From contig NZ_CP154467.1 of the NCBI RefSeq assembly GCF_039545455.1, positions 1,612,001 through 1,676,000 on the forward strand: a stretch of 64,000 bases of DNA. Direction: 5' to 3'. Every line of letters begins with the position of its first letter. The first letter of the stretch is position 1. This DNA is from Brucella sp. BE17. GTDB taxonomy: Bacteria; Pseudomonadota; Alphaproteobacteria; Rhizobiales; Rhizobiaceae. The notes under the pieces are model-generated. The model was given only the letters and a program-made list of their open reading frames with translations. It did no database searches and had not been told where the DNA came from. The translations under genes and the position numbers were made by a program. Shown piece by piece: positions 44,533-56,000 of this stretch.

Positions 44533-44604
44533 TTAACAAATGGAACGACTCTGGAACGAATCGGCTACGAATCGCTGACTGACTTCTTTTCTTGTTTTGT
44601 TCAC
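44533..44604. repeat. Spaced module copy A
   Basis: The module has TTAAC at 44533-44537, a 24-bp block at 44553-44576 composed of GGAACGAATCG, GCTACGAATCG and CT, and TTTTGTTCAC at 44595-44604. In this copy a further GGAACGACTCT precedes the block, giving three GANTC sites (44547, 44558, 44569) exactly 11 bp apart. A GCAACATGTTGC palindrome follows at 44606-44617. Confidence 0.8.
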
Positions 44605-44722
44605 GGCAACATGTTGCGTCTAACCATCCACCTCCCACTATATGATGAATCAGTTTCTGAGACGCTTATCCTGAAAATTGAATAAAGCGGCCATGTCGTT
44701 AACGATTGCCGGAAAGCAAGGC

Positions 44723-44748
44723 GATCTCGCGTCTGCAGCTCATTGGAA
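44723..44748. repeat. Second paired motif, copy A
   Basis: GATCTCGC at 44723-44730 and CATTGGAA at 44741-44748 are 18 bp apart from start to start. The same pair recurs at 44912-44937 with the same spacing and different sequence between. Confidence 0.6.
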
Positions 44749-44814
44749 CATTCAAAAAACGAAGCAATACCTTGGGGATAGCAAGAACGCTCCCGTCATA
44801 AATCTACGTAATTG

Positions 44815-44886
44815 TTAACCTTCAGGCCAAAGCCGGAACGAATCGGCTACGAATCGCTCTCCGCACCCGTTTCTCTTTTTGTTCAC
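44815..44886. repeat. Spaced module copy B
   Basis: TTAAC at 44815-44819, the same 24-bp block at 44835-44858 and TTTTGTTCAC at 44877-44886 have the same offsets as copy A, although the connecting bases differ. GANTC sites are at 44840 and 44851. A CACCA-CATC-TGGTG hairpin follows directly. Confidence 0.8.
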
Positions 44887-44911
44887 ACCACATCTGGTGG
44901 GTCAGGAGAGT

Positions 44912-44937
44912 GATCTCGCATAGCAACCCCATTGGAA
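44912..44937. repeat. Second paired motif, copy B
   Basis: GATCTCGC at 44912-44919 and CATTGGAA at 44930-44937 keep the 18-bp spacing of copy A. The intervening ten bases differ. Confidence 0.6.
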
Positions 44938-45023
44938 ACGAGGGAAGTAACCTCAGATTGTCCAGATGCGTTAACCTTTGCAGCATGTCTCAGCGATTTA
45001 GGAGACATGCATAGGAATAGAAC

Positions 45024-46220
<1,197 letters not shown>

Positions 46221-46387
46221 TTAATAGCGGCATCAGAGAAAGACTAAAATCTGCATCTTAGCAAGCCCTGCGTCGAATAAGGCACCCATAACTGGAAATA
46301 GTGTTTTTCCAAACCAGAGCCCATTTTGAGATGCATATCACCCGGCACTGGTTAAACTGTCCCTAGCGAAATTAAGGAGGTTCCCCC

Positions 46388-46819
46388 ATGCATCAACTCA
46401 GTCTTGAACAGGCCAATGCGATCATTGCAGGCGCTTTCGCCACAGCCGAAAACCAGAAACTCAAGCCTCTTGCGGTCAGCGTCTTCGATGCGGGCGGCAA
46501 TCTCAAAGCCTTTCAGCGTCAGGACGGCACATCGATCCTGCGCTTCGAGATCGCATCCGGAAAAGCCTTTGGTGCCCTGGCGGTAGGAACTGGTTCACGC
46601 TGGCTGCACAATCAGGCAAAAGACCGTCCGCATTTTCTCGAAGGCCTCTCCGGCGTTTCAGGTGGCAGGATTGTTGCAGTCCCAGGCGGGGTGCTGATCA
46701 AGAACAAGGAAGGTGAAATTCTAGGAGCCGTCGGTATTTCCGGCGACACATCCGACAATGACGAAGCGGCAGCCATTGATGGCGTAGAAAAAGCCGGCTT
46801 CATCGCTGATGCAGGATAA
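46388..46819 (+). CDS. GlcG/HbpS family heme-binding-like protein
   Basis: The 143-residue protein has the GlcG domain: VSVFDAGGNLKAFQRQDG at about 31-48, GGRIVAVPGGVLIKN near 91-105, and GAVGISGDTSDNDEAAA near 113-129. Members bind heme or are found in glycolate operons, but no glycolate genes are here, so function remains open. The gene has AAGGAGG before the ATG, a strong ribosome-binding site. It is divergent from the thiolase gene. Confidence 0.85.
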   Translation: MHQLSLEQANAIIAGAFATAENQKLKPLAVSVFDAGGNLKAFQRQDGTSILRFEIASGKAFGALAVGTGSRWLHNQAKDRPHFLEGLSGVSGGRIVAVPGGVLIKNKEGEILGAVGISGDTSDNDEAAAIDGVEKAGFIADAG

Positions 46820-46870
46820 GATGCAAAGAAAGAAGGCTGCGACTTAACCCGCGGCCTTCTTCTGTTTCCT

Positions 46871-47071
46871 TCACGGCAAAATCTTATTGGAAAGTTGAAA
46901 CATAGATCCCAGTTGTTCCGCCGCCAGATTGCCAACAAGACAAGGCGTATCGGTTAACTGGCTTATTGTCTCTTCATTGTAACAAGTATTGTCCAATATG
47001 TAGAAACATGAAACGGCATAGTTAAAAGAGACTCCTGAATTCAAAATGGTCGCCTTGATAATCCTATCCAT
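46871..47071 (-). CDS. small hypothetical protein in an AT-rich island
   Basis: This 66-residue frame has a GGGG ribosome-binding site seven bases before its ATG. The surrounding 46990-47270 stretch is clearly richer in A and T than the flanks. No family is recognised. It could be a real small gene or chance. Composition unlike its neighbours suggests acquired or regulatory DNA. Confidence 0.3.
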   Translation of the reverse strand: MDRIIKATILNSGVSFNYAVSCFYILDNTCYNEETISQLTDTPCLVGNLAAEQLGSMFQLSNKILP

Positions 47072-47223
47072 TTTATAACCCCAAAACAAATTACGAACAA
47101 TTTAAGTATACGTTAACAATGAAAAAATAAATTGAGGCAATTTTTTGTTTTAGATTATTACTGGCAATTAAAAATGAGCTTATTTACTTTATTAATAAGT
47201 TATTTCAAAAAACGTTAAAACAA

Positions 47224-47258
47224 AATGCCGCTTTCGGTCACCCGAAAACGGCGTTTTT
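47224..47258. terminator. Terminator for rpmF (bidirectional)
   Basis: AATGCCGCTTTCGG and its near complement CCGAAAACGGCGTT form a long stem with a GTGA loop. T residues follow on the plus strand and A residues precede it. It is 37 bp downstream of the minus-strand rpmF stop. Confidence 0.75.
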
Positions 47259-47294
47259 AATAATTCTGTTCACAGCAAGAAATGCAGTGTCAGA

Positions 47295-47474
47295 TTATTC
47301 CTTGGGTTCAAGAACCTGACGGCCGCGATACATACCGCTCTTCAGGTCGATATGATGCGGGCGGCGAAGTTCGCCCGAGTTCTTGTCTTCAACGTAGGTC
47401 GGTGCTTTCAAAGCATCAGCCGAACGACGCATGCCGCGACGCGACGGAGAAACTTTTCGTTTTGGTACTGCCAT
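47295..47474 (-). CDS. rpmF: 50S ribosomal protein L32 (bL32)
   Basis: The 59-residue product begins [18 protein letters not shown] and ends RQVLEPKE, the L32 pattern. It has no cysteines, so it is the zinc-free form. L32 is a large-subunit protein. The gene is short and transcribed on the minus strand with its own terminator; mtgA lies upstream on the same strand, 180 bp away. Confidence 0.95.
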   Translation of the reverse strand: MAVPKRKVSPSRRGMRRSADALKAPTYVEDKNSGELRRPHHIDLKSGMYRGRQVLEPKE

Positions 47475-47655
47475 GGATTCAGCTCCACTGATCGATCAAT
47501 AAACGTCCGGCACGGCCCCGTGGAGCCTGTCATATCGGACTAAATTCCAGAAAGTGAGGTGCCTATACACGCTCCTGCGGCATTTGACCAGCCGGAGTCT
47601 GATCTTTTTTTCGCAGTCACAGCGAATCCAGTCTTCGGCTCGATGCGACCCCGCA

Positions 47656-48435
47656 TCATTGCAGGCAGGTGACATATGCACCCGCGCGGGCCGCACGTCC
47701 AGAAACAATCCGCGACAGACGGTTAAGATTGCGCGTGGGTTTCGCCGGGTTGCGCAGAGCCGGATTGGGCAAGGTCACCGCAAGAAGGGCTGCCTGCTGC
47801 GCATTGAGATTTGCGGCTGAACGGTTGAAATAATGCTGTGCCGCAGCCTCAACGCCATAAATGCCCGGCCCCCATTCGGCAATATTGAGATAGATTTCCA
47901 TGATACGGCGCTTGGAGAGGACTGCATCCGCCGCCAGCGCCAAGGGAAACTCCAGCCCTTTGCGCATAAAGGAACGGCCATTCCAGAGAAAAAGATTCTT
48001 GACGGTCTGCATGGGAATAGTCGAGGCACCGCGACTTGGACCACCGTCGCCCACACCATCCAGCACGATACTAAGCTGATGCCAATCGACACCGCCATGG
48101 CTGCAAAACTGTCCATCCTCGGCCATCATGACGCTGTTGACGAGAACGGGTGCCATTTCATCGATGCCGACCCAGCGCCGGTCCACATCCTCAAGCAGCA
48201 CATAATCCGCCACCATCAAGGTCGAAATAGGCCGCGTAAAAGGCAGCGAATAAACCAGAAGCAGAAGGAAAGGCAAGATTATCAGCGTCAGCAGAAGCTT
48301 GAACGCAAAGCCGCGCCAGGTCCAGCCATAAGAATCGGCCAGATAACCACGTCCATCCTTGCTTTTGATAATGACCCTCGTCACGTCCACCGCCTGATAT
48401 GTTCCCAATAGGGAGATAAACCATTTCTTAACCAT
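47656..48435 (-). CDS. mtgA: monofunctional peptidoglycan glycosyltransferase
   Basis: The enzyme polymerises lipid II into glycan strands. The 259-residue product has one membrane span near 44-65 and then the GT51 domain. The catalytic glutamate is in SVMMAEDGQFCSHGG near 101-115, followed by GASTIPMQTVKNLFLW near 136-151 and RRIMEIYLNIAEWG near 176-189. This is a stand-alone transglycosylase without a transpeptidase domain. It is divergent from ispA. Confidence 0.9.
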   Translation of the reverse strand: MVKKWFISLLGTYQAVDVTRVIIKSKDGRGYLADSYGWTWRGFAFKLLLTLIILPFLLLLVYSLPFTRPISTLMVADYVLLEDVDRRWVGIDEMAPVLVNSVMMAEDGQFCSHGGVDWHQLSIVLDGVGDGGPSRGASTIPMQTVKNLFLWNGRSFMRKGLEFPLALAADAVLSKRRIMEIYLNIAEWGPGIYGVEAAAQHYFNRSAANLNAQQAALLAVTLPNPALRNPAKPTRNLNRLSRIVSGRAARAGAYVTCLQ

Positions 48436-48568
48436 AGAGAACCCGGTTTCATAATCCTTTGCCGGGAAAGCCGCGCAAGGAACGACTTTGATGACTGCCT
48501 GATGAAAAAGCCTGTGCTGTTCATCGTCCCCGGTTGACCCCGCTCATGCTTTCGTCCATGCCGTTGCT

Positions 48569-49483
48569 ATGGAACACCTGTCTGTCGATTTTACCGCTGC
48601 CCTGATCAGCCGCGCCCAAGACGTGGAAACGGCATTGGCCGGTCTTATCGATCTGCGTCTGCGCACGGGCGAGATTGCCCGCCCCGACCGCCTTGTTGCC
48701 GCCATGCGCCATGGCGTCTTGAATGGTGGTAAAAGGCTGCGCCCATTTCTGGTCATCGAAAGTGCGGCTCTGTTCGGCATCGCGGGGGAGCCGGTGTTGC
48801 GGGTAGCGGCAGCCCTTGAATGCATTCATTGCTATTCACTCGTGCATGACGATCTACCAGCCATGGATGATGACGATCTGCGCCGTGGCCAGCCAACGGT
48901 TCACATGGCTTTTGACGAGGCAGCTGCCATTCTGGCGGGCGACAGTCTTCTGACCTATGCTTTCGATATTATCGCCTCTGACGAGACAGACCTCGACGCC
49001 AGTATCCGTATTGCACTTGTCTCAGCCCTTTCCCGCGCTTCCGGTCTTGGCGGTATGGCAGGTGGTCAGGCACTTGACCTGATGGCGGAGAAGTCCAAAC
49101 CCAATGAGGCGGAAATAATCACGCTTCAGGCCATGAAAACCGGTGCACTGATCCGTTTCGCCTGTGAGGCAGGCGCAATTATTGCCGGTGCATCAAGAGA
49201 AGATCGCGAACGCATGGCGGAATTCGGTTCCGCCATCGGCCTTGCTTTCCAGCTTGCCGATGACCTTCTCGATGTCACTGCCGATGCGAGCGCCATGGGC
49301 AAGGCAACCGGTAAGGACGCTGGGGCCGGCAAAGCAACGCTTGTGTCACTGCACGGTATCGACTGGACACGCAAACAGCTTGCGGGCCTCGTTGAACAGG
49401 CCGAAAGCCTGCTTGAGCCATTTGGCGAGCAGGCAAGCATTCTCAAGCAAGCGGCACGCTTTATTGCCGAACGGCAGAATTGA
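48569..49483 (+). CDS. ispA: farnesyl diphosphate synthase (polyprenyl synthetase)
   Basis: The enzyme condenses isopentenyl and allylic diphosphates for quinone, hopanoid and undecaprenol synthesis. The 304-residue protein has the first aspartate-rich motif DDLPAMDDDD near 93-102 and the second motif in QLADDLLDVTAD near 229-240. KATLVSL near 252 follows. The residues before the first motif (CIHCYSLVHDD) fit the IspA type with C15 product. It converges on ispG, with a palindromic repeat between. Confidence 0.9.
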   Translation: MEHLSVDFTAALISRAQDVETALAGLIDLRLRTGEIARPDRLVAAMRHGVLNGGKRLRPFLVIESAALFGIAGEPVLRVAAALECIHCYSLVHDDLPAMDDDDLRRGQPTVHMAFDEAAAILAGDSLLTYAFDIIASDETDLDASIRIALVSALSRASGLGGMAGGQALDLMAEKSKPNEAEIITLQAMKTGALIRFACEAGAIIAGASREDRERMAEFGSAIGLAFQLADDLLDVTADASAMGKATGKDAGAGKATLVSLHGIDWTRKQLAGLVEQAESLLEPFGEQASILKQAARFIAERQN

Positions 49484-49487
49484 TCAG

Positions 49488-49532
49488 AGCATAATCCGAT
49501 CGGAGTGAAACGAGGATTGATAAGATTATGCT
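49488..49532. repeat. Palindromic repeat between ispA and ispG
   Basis: AGCATAATC (49488-49496) and GATTATGCT (49524-49532) are exact complements around a core with CGGAGTGAAACGAGG. This is a typical Rhizobiales intergenic palindrome and lies directly after the ispA stop. It may double as a terminator. Confidence 0.7.
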
Positions 49533-49548
49533 TTAAATAAAGCGGGCT

Positions 49549-50889
<1,341 letters not shown>

Positions 50890-50944
50890 TTACACATCAC
50901 GCCTTATTATATCACGAATAAGGCGGATCGAAGCACTATGCGCT

Positions 50945-52138
50945 TTAATGCGGCTGGTCCGCGTATCGCGCAAGGCTCGAAAAAGCCAGCACGACCAGAA
51001 GCAGAACCGGCAGGACTGCAAAGACGACGCCAAAATTTCCTGTCTGTTTTGCGACAAAACCGATCAGCGATGGCGCGACCAGCATGCCGGAATAACCAAG
51101 TGTTGTGGCAATCGACAGTGCAACACTGGGATTGACGCCCGGCATATTGCCAGCAATCGAAAAGGCAATCGGCACGATATTGGAAATACCGATACCGCAA
51201 ATCGCAAAACCGACCAGCGAGACATAGGGACTATTGGAGAAGCCGACGATCAGCATACCGATAATGGCGATCATTGTGCAGGTCCGCAATGTCTTCACCG
51301 CACCAAAACGATCCCGCACAAGATCGCCCGCAAAACGCATAACGGCCATGGAAAAGGAAAAGGCAGCAAATCCAAATCCTGCAACAGTTGCCGACGCACC
51401 CAGATCCTGGCGCATATGATATGCGCCCCAATCGAGGATCGCCCCTTCCGGCACCATGGCGAACAAGGCTATGACGCCCACCAGCCATGGCAGCGGATTG
51501 CGTGGTAGAACCAGCTTCGGCTTTTCGCCATCCTCATGATGTGATGTGTCGGCAATGATGGAAGGCCATGCAACAACAAGCATGAGAGCCGCCGCAACAG
51601 TTGCGACCAGAGCATGCGTGAATGCGCCGAAATGATCGATCAGAAAGCCGCCCGATGCTGCACCGATCAGCCCGCCAAAACTCCAGAAGGCATGACAGGA
51701 GGACATAATCGCACGGCGCATTTTCTTTTCGGTCGCAACCGCATTGGCGTTCATCACGACATCCATCGCGCCGATGGTACCGCCAAAATAAAACATGGCA
51801 ATCACCGCGGTGACGATATTGGGCACCAGCGCAATGATCAGTAGTGTTGGAATAACCGCAAGCGCAAAGACACGCACCACCAGTCCCGAACCACGCTGGG
51901 CCGACAAGGCGCCTGCGACCGGCATCATGGCAAGAGAGCCAATGCCAAACACCAGGATCATCAATCCCATTCCGGCACTATCCAGTCCCAGACGCTCAGC
52001 GAATTCCGGGATTTTAGGTGCCCATCCACCAAAAATATAGCCATTCATCAAAAACAGAAGTGCAACCGCAACCCGTTCTCTGTTGAGTGCGGACGCACGC
52101 GCCAGCCTCACGTCTTCGCGTCCCGAAACCTGTTCCAT
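50945..52138 (-). CDS. MFS transporter
   Basis: The 397-residue protein has about twelve membrane spans and a short hydrophilic N-terminus. GYIFGGWAPKIPEFAERLGLD near 31-51 and the loop RDRFGAVKTLR near 270-280 fit the MFS group near YbjJ. Its substrate is unknown. The ATG at 52138 has GAGG five bases upstream. The upstream DeoR-type regulator gene ends 7 bp earlier, so the two make one operon, and the regulator probably controls the transporter. Confidence 0.8.
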   Translation of the reverse strand: MEQVSGREDVRLARASALNRERVAVALLFLMNGYIFGGWAPKIPEFAERLGLDSAGMGLMILVFGIGSLAMMPVAGALSAQRGSGLVVRVFALAVIPTLLIIALVPNIVTAVIAMFYFGGTIGAMDVVMNANAVATEKKMRRAIMSSCHAFWSFGGLIGAASGGFLIDHFGAFTHALVATVAAALMLVVAWPSIIADTSHHEDGEKPKLVLPRNPLPWLVGVIALFAMVPEGAILDWGAYHMRQDLGASATVAGFGFAAFSFSMAVMRFAGDLVRDRFGAVKTLRTCTMIAIIGMLIVGFSNSPYVSLVGFAICGIGISNIVPIAFSIAGNMPGVNPSVALSIATTLGYSGMLVAPSLIGFVAKQTGNFGVVFAVLPVLLLVVLAFSSLARYADQPH

Positions 52139-52145
52139 ATTTTCC

Positions 52146-52925
52146 TCAGTCACGGACCGTCGCCGCGTGATAAATCTTCAAACCCGACGCCAGAAATGGC
52201 GCAAGCATTTCTGTATCGGCATCATGTTCAACAACCATGACACCAACGTCATCCAAAGGTGCAACATCATGTGCCGCAACCGTACCGAGCTTGTCATTGG
52301 TGATGGCCAGTACCACAGATCGGCTGCGTGAAACGATGAGACGCTTGAACTCAGCATCCTCGAAATGCAGCGCTGTCACACCCGCTTGCGCAGCCAGGCC
52401 ACAAGCCCCCAGAACACAAAGATCAGGCCGCAGCAATTGCGCATCCCGCAAGGCGCGTGCACCGATAGCCGCACTCACCCGACGGTCAATTGGTCCACCG
52501 ATCATCACCAGCTCGATTTTGGGTGCGCCAAGCAAAATAACCGCAATGGAAGGCGTGTTGGTGACAATGGTGATCGTATCGTCCCGTTCGACCAACAGCC
52601 GGGCAAGAGCAGTGTTGACGGAGGAACTGTCAAGGAAGACGGTCATTCCACTCTCGATCAGCCCTGCCAGAACCGCAGCCAGAGCTTTTTTCGCCTCCGG
52701 CCGCTCATGATCACGTTCGGCAAGCGATGCCGCAGGCGGTGCTGCCTTGAGCGCGCCGCCATAGACACGTTTGCAAAGTCCGGCAGAGGCCATATCACGC
52801 AAGTCGCGCCGGATCGTGTCTTCCGAAACGCCAAAGCTCTCTGCCAGTTCGGCCGCAAGCACACGTCCGGAACGTTCAAGAAGCGTCTGAATATGGGCCT
52901 GTCTTTCATGCAGCAGCAGTTCCAT
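52146..52925 (-). CDS. DeoR/GlpR family transcription regulator
   Basis: The 259-residue protein has a DeoR-type helix-turn-helix at the N-terminus (VLAAELAESFGVSEDTIRRDLR near 22-43). The ligand-sensing domain follows with LDSSSVNTALA near 98-108, IGGPIDRR near 141-148, and a C-terminal sugar-phosphate-isomerase-like fold. It is probably a repressor that responds to a phosphorylated sugar. It is followed at 7 bp by the MFS transporter. The start at 52925 is chosen because the longer frame adds cysteine-rich, unrelated residues. Confidence 0.88.
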   Translation of the reverse strand: MELLLHERQAHIQTLLERSGRVLAAELAESFGVSEDTIRRDLRDMASAGLCKRVYGGALKAAPPAASLAERDHERPEAKKALAAVLAGLIESGMTVFLDSSSVNTALARLLVERDDTITIVTNTPSIAVILLGAPKIELVMIGGPIDRRVSAAIGARALRDAQLLRPDLCVLGACGLAAQAGVTALHFEDAEFKRLIVSRSRSVVLAITNDKLGTVAAHDVAPLDDVGVMVVEHDADTEMLAPFLASGLKIYHAATVRD

Positions 52926-53004
52926 CTCGTTCCACTTCTCCAAACTGGCGAAAACATGCACAATCATGCACAAACACGCATAGCAGATTCTGAAACCGTC
53001 GCAA

Positions 53005-53034
53005 TAAAAAACCGCGCCCTTCACAGGACGCGGT
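53005..53034 (-). terminator. Terminator after pyc
   Basis: On the minus strand ACCGCG pairs with CGCGGT, with further partial pairing inside, and a six-T tract follows. It lies 24 bp after the pyc stop and separates it from the DeoR gene. Confidence 0.8.
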
Positions 53035-53058
53035 ATTGATTAAGCTGACGGAAAAACT

Positions 53059-56000
53059 TTATTCCGAATAAACGATCAGCAAATCCTTGGCATCGATCTG
53101 CTCGCCGGGACGTACCAGAACTTCCGCGATTGTGCCATCGCGCTCGGCATGAATAGCTGTCTCCATCTTCATGGCCTCAATGGAAAGCAGCACATCGCCT
53201 TGCGCGATCTTCTGTCCGGCTGTGACAGCCACCGTTGAAATCACACCGGGCATCGGTGCACCGACCTGATTATCATTACCGGCTTCCACCTTGCGCTTCA
53301 CGCCGCCGGATGCGCCCTTGGCGCGATTGGGCACCTTGATGCGGCGCGGCTGGCCATTCAACTCGAAGAACACGGTCACCATGCCCTTCTCATCCGTCTC
53401 GCTGATCGCCTGATTGACGATCACCAGCGTTTTGCCGCGTTCCAGATCGACAAACACCTCTTCTTCCTGTTTTAGACCATAGAAATAGACCGGCGTTGGC
53501 AACACGCTTGTGGGACCATAGGTCTCCTGTGCAGTCGCAAAATCGGTAAAGACCTTCGGATACATCAATGCGGAAGCAAATTCCCGATCGCTGATCTTGC
53601 GCTCAAGCGTCTCTTCAAAGCCCTTGCGTTCTTTATCGAGATCAGCCCGAGCAAGCAGCGCGCCGGGGCGCTCCGTAAACGGCTTTTCGCTTTTCAGAAT
53701 CTTTTTCTGAAGCGCTTTCGGCCAGCCCGACGGCGGTTGTCCGAGGTCACCACGCATCATCGATACGACCGAATCCGGGAAGGCAATATCCTTGTCCGGG
53801 TTCTCAACATCGGCAACGCTCAAGTCCTGCGAAACCATCATCAGCGCCATATCGCCCACCACCTTGGAGGATGGCGTTACCTTGACGATATCGCCAAACA
53901 TCCGGTTCACATCGGCATAGGCCTGGGCCACTTCATGCCAGCGGGTTTCAAGGCCTAGCGAACGCGCCTGTTCCTTAAGGTTAGTGAACTGACCGCCCGG
54001 CATCTCATGCAGGTAAACTTCGGAAGCTGGTCCCTTGAGGTCGCTTTCAAAGGCCGCATATTGATTGCGCACCGCTTCCCAATAAAACGAAATGCGGCGG
54101 ATCGATTCCGGATCAAGCTCGGTATCGCGCTCCGCCCCTTTGAGCGCCTCGACGATGGAGCCAAGGCAGGGCTGCGAAGTGTTGCCAGACAGCGCATCCA
54201 TGGCAGCATCGACCACATCGACGCCTGCCTCGACCGCTGCAAGCACCGTTGCCGCCGCAATACCGGATGTGTCGTGAGTGTGGAAATGGATCGGCAGATC
54301 GGTTTCCTCGCGCAATGCCTTGAAAAGCACGCGTGCGGAGGCCGGCTTCAAGAGGCCCGCCATGTCTTTGAGAGCAATGATATGCGCGCCGGCCTTTTCG
54401 ACCTCTTTGGCGAGACCCACGTAATATTTGAGATCATATTTGGCCCGGTCAGGATTGAGAATATCGCCGGTATAGCAAATGGCTGCTTCGCAAAGCTTAT
54501 CCTCCTCAAGTACCGCATCCATCGACACACGCATATTCTCGACCCAGTTGAGACTGTCGAACACGCGGAACAGGTCGATGCCGCCACGTGCTGCTTCACG
54601 CACGAAATATTTGACGACATTATCGGGATAGGATTTGTATCCAACGCCATTCGCCCCGCGCAAAAGCATCTGCAACAAAAGGTTCGGCGCACCTTCACGC
54701 ACCTCCGCCAGACGCTCCCACGGGTCTTCTGTCAAAAAGCGCATGGATACGTCGAAGGTCGCGCCGCCCCAGCATTCTAGAGAAAAGAGGTTCGGCAGCG
54801 CCTGCGCATAGGATCGTGCAACACGCGCAATATCATAGCTGCGCATGCGGGTGGCAAGCAGCGACTGATGACCATCGCGCATGGTAGTGTCGGTGACGAG
54901 CGCACGCTTTTCGTTGCGCATCCATTCAGCAAATTTTTTCGGACCAAGCTTGTCGAACAATTGTTTGGTGCCGTCGGCAATCGCCTTGTCACCAAACCAC
55001 GGCACGCGCGGCTGCGCCGCGTCCTTGGCGGGTGTGGCGCGCCCCTTGGTTTCCGGGTGGCCGTTCACGGTCACATCCGCAATATAGGTCAGAAGCTTGG
55101 TTGCACGGTCCTGCCGTTTGACGTGCTCGAACAGTTCCGGGGTCGTGTCGATGAACCGCGTAGTATAATCATTCGACTGGAACTTTGGATGATTGATGAT
55201 CGCTTCCAGAAAGGTGAGGTTCGTCGCCACTCCGCGGATACGGAATTCACGAAGCGCGCGATCCATTCGGTGAATGGCCTCAAGCGGTGTCGCTCCTGAA
55301 GCGGTCACCTTCACAAGTAGCGGATCGTAATAACGGGTAATGAACGCGCCCGAATAAGCTGTACCGCCGTCAAGGCGAATGCCGAAACCTGCCGCCGAAC
55401 GATAGGCCTGAATGCGCCCGTAATCGGGAATGAAATTCTGCTCGGGATCTTCGGTGGTGATGCGGCACTGCAACGCGTGACCGTGAAGGCGGATGTCCTC
55501 TTGCGCCGGAACACCCGATTCAGGCGTACCGATGGCAGCACCTTCGAGCAGATGAATCTGCGCCTTGACGATGTCGATGCCCGTGACTGCTTCTGTGACC
55601 GTATGCTCGACCTGAATGCGCGGATTGACTTCGATGAAATAGAATTTTCCGCTATCGGCATCCATCAGGAATTCGACCGTCCCTGCGCCGATGTAATCGG
55701 TGGCATTCGCGATCTTCAGGCCATAGCTTGCCAGTTCCTGTCGCTGCTGATCATCAAGGTAGGGTGCAGGTGCGCGCTCCACCACTTTCTGGTTACGGCG
55801 CTGGATAGAGCAATCGCGTTCAAACAAATGAACCGCATTGCCATGGGTGTCGCCGAGAATCTGCACTTCAACGTGGCGCGCACGTTCGACCAGCTTTTCG
55901 AGATAAACCTCATCCTTGCCGAAGGCTGCCTTCGCTTCGCGCTTAGCCTCGGTCACCTCGCGTGCCAGGTCACTTTCGGCCCGAATGGCACGCATGCCGC

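Larger units (their letters stand above)
44274..45023. other. 750-bp non-coding region with duplicated modules
   Basis: The region lies between the helicase 5' end and the thiolase 3' end and is far longer than neighbouring gaps. It holds two copies of a spaced module (44533-44604 and 44815-44886), phased GANTC sites, short hairpins after each module, and a second paired motif at 44723-44748 and 44912-44937. No coding frame of good character is seen. Its function is unknown. Confidence 0.6.
46820..47294. other. AT-rich intergenic region before rpmF
   Basis: It contains only the doubtful 66-codon frame and the rpmF-side hairpin at 47224-47258. The middle part (about 47090-47220) is very AT-rich, with long runs of A and T. 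Confidence 0.5.

Noticed and set aside
44543..44557. LexA (SOS) box GAAC-N7-GAAC
   Set aside because: The spacing fits the alphaproteobacterial LexA site, but it is absent from copy B, lies 270 bp from the nearest start codon, and no SOS gene is adjacent. It is better explained as part of the 11-bp repeats.
44274..45023. A chromosome replication origin in the 750-bp gap
   Set aside because: TTAAC and GANTC sites invited the idea, but no cluster of DnaA boxes was seen and the flanking genes are not those of known alphaproteobacterial origins.
54007..54780. 257-codon plus-strand frame inside pyc
   Set aside because: Antisense to a fully conserved carboxyltransferase domain. Its translation is rich in Cys, His and Arg with no recognisable fold, typical of a shadow frame.
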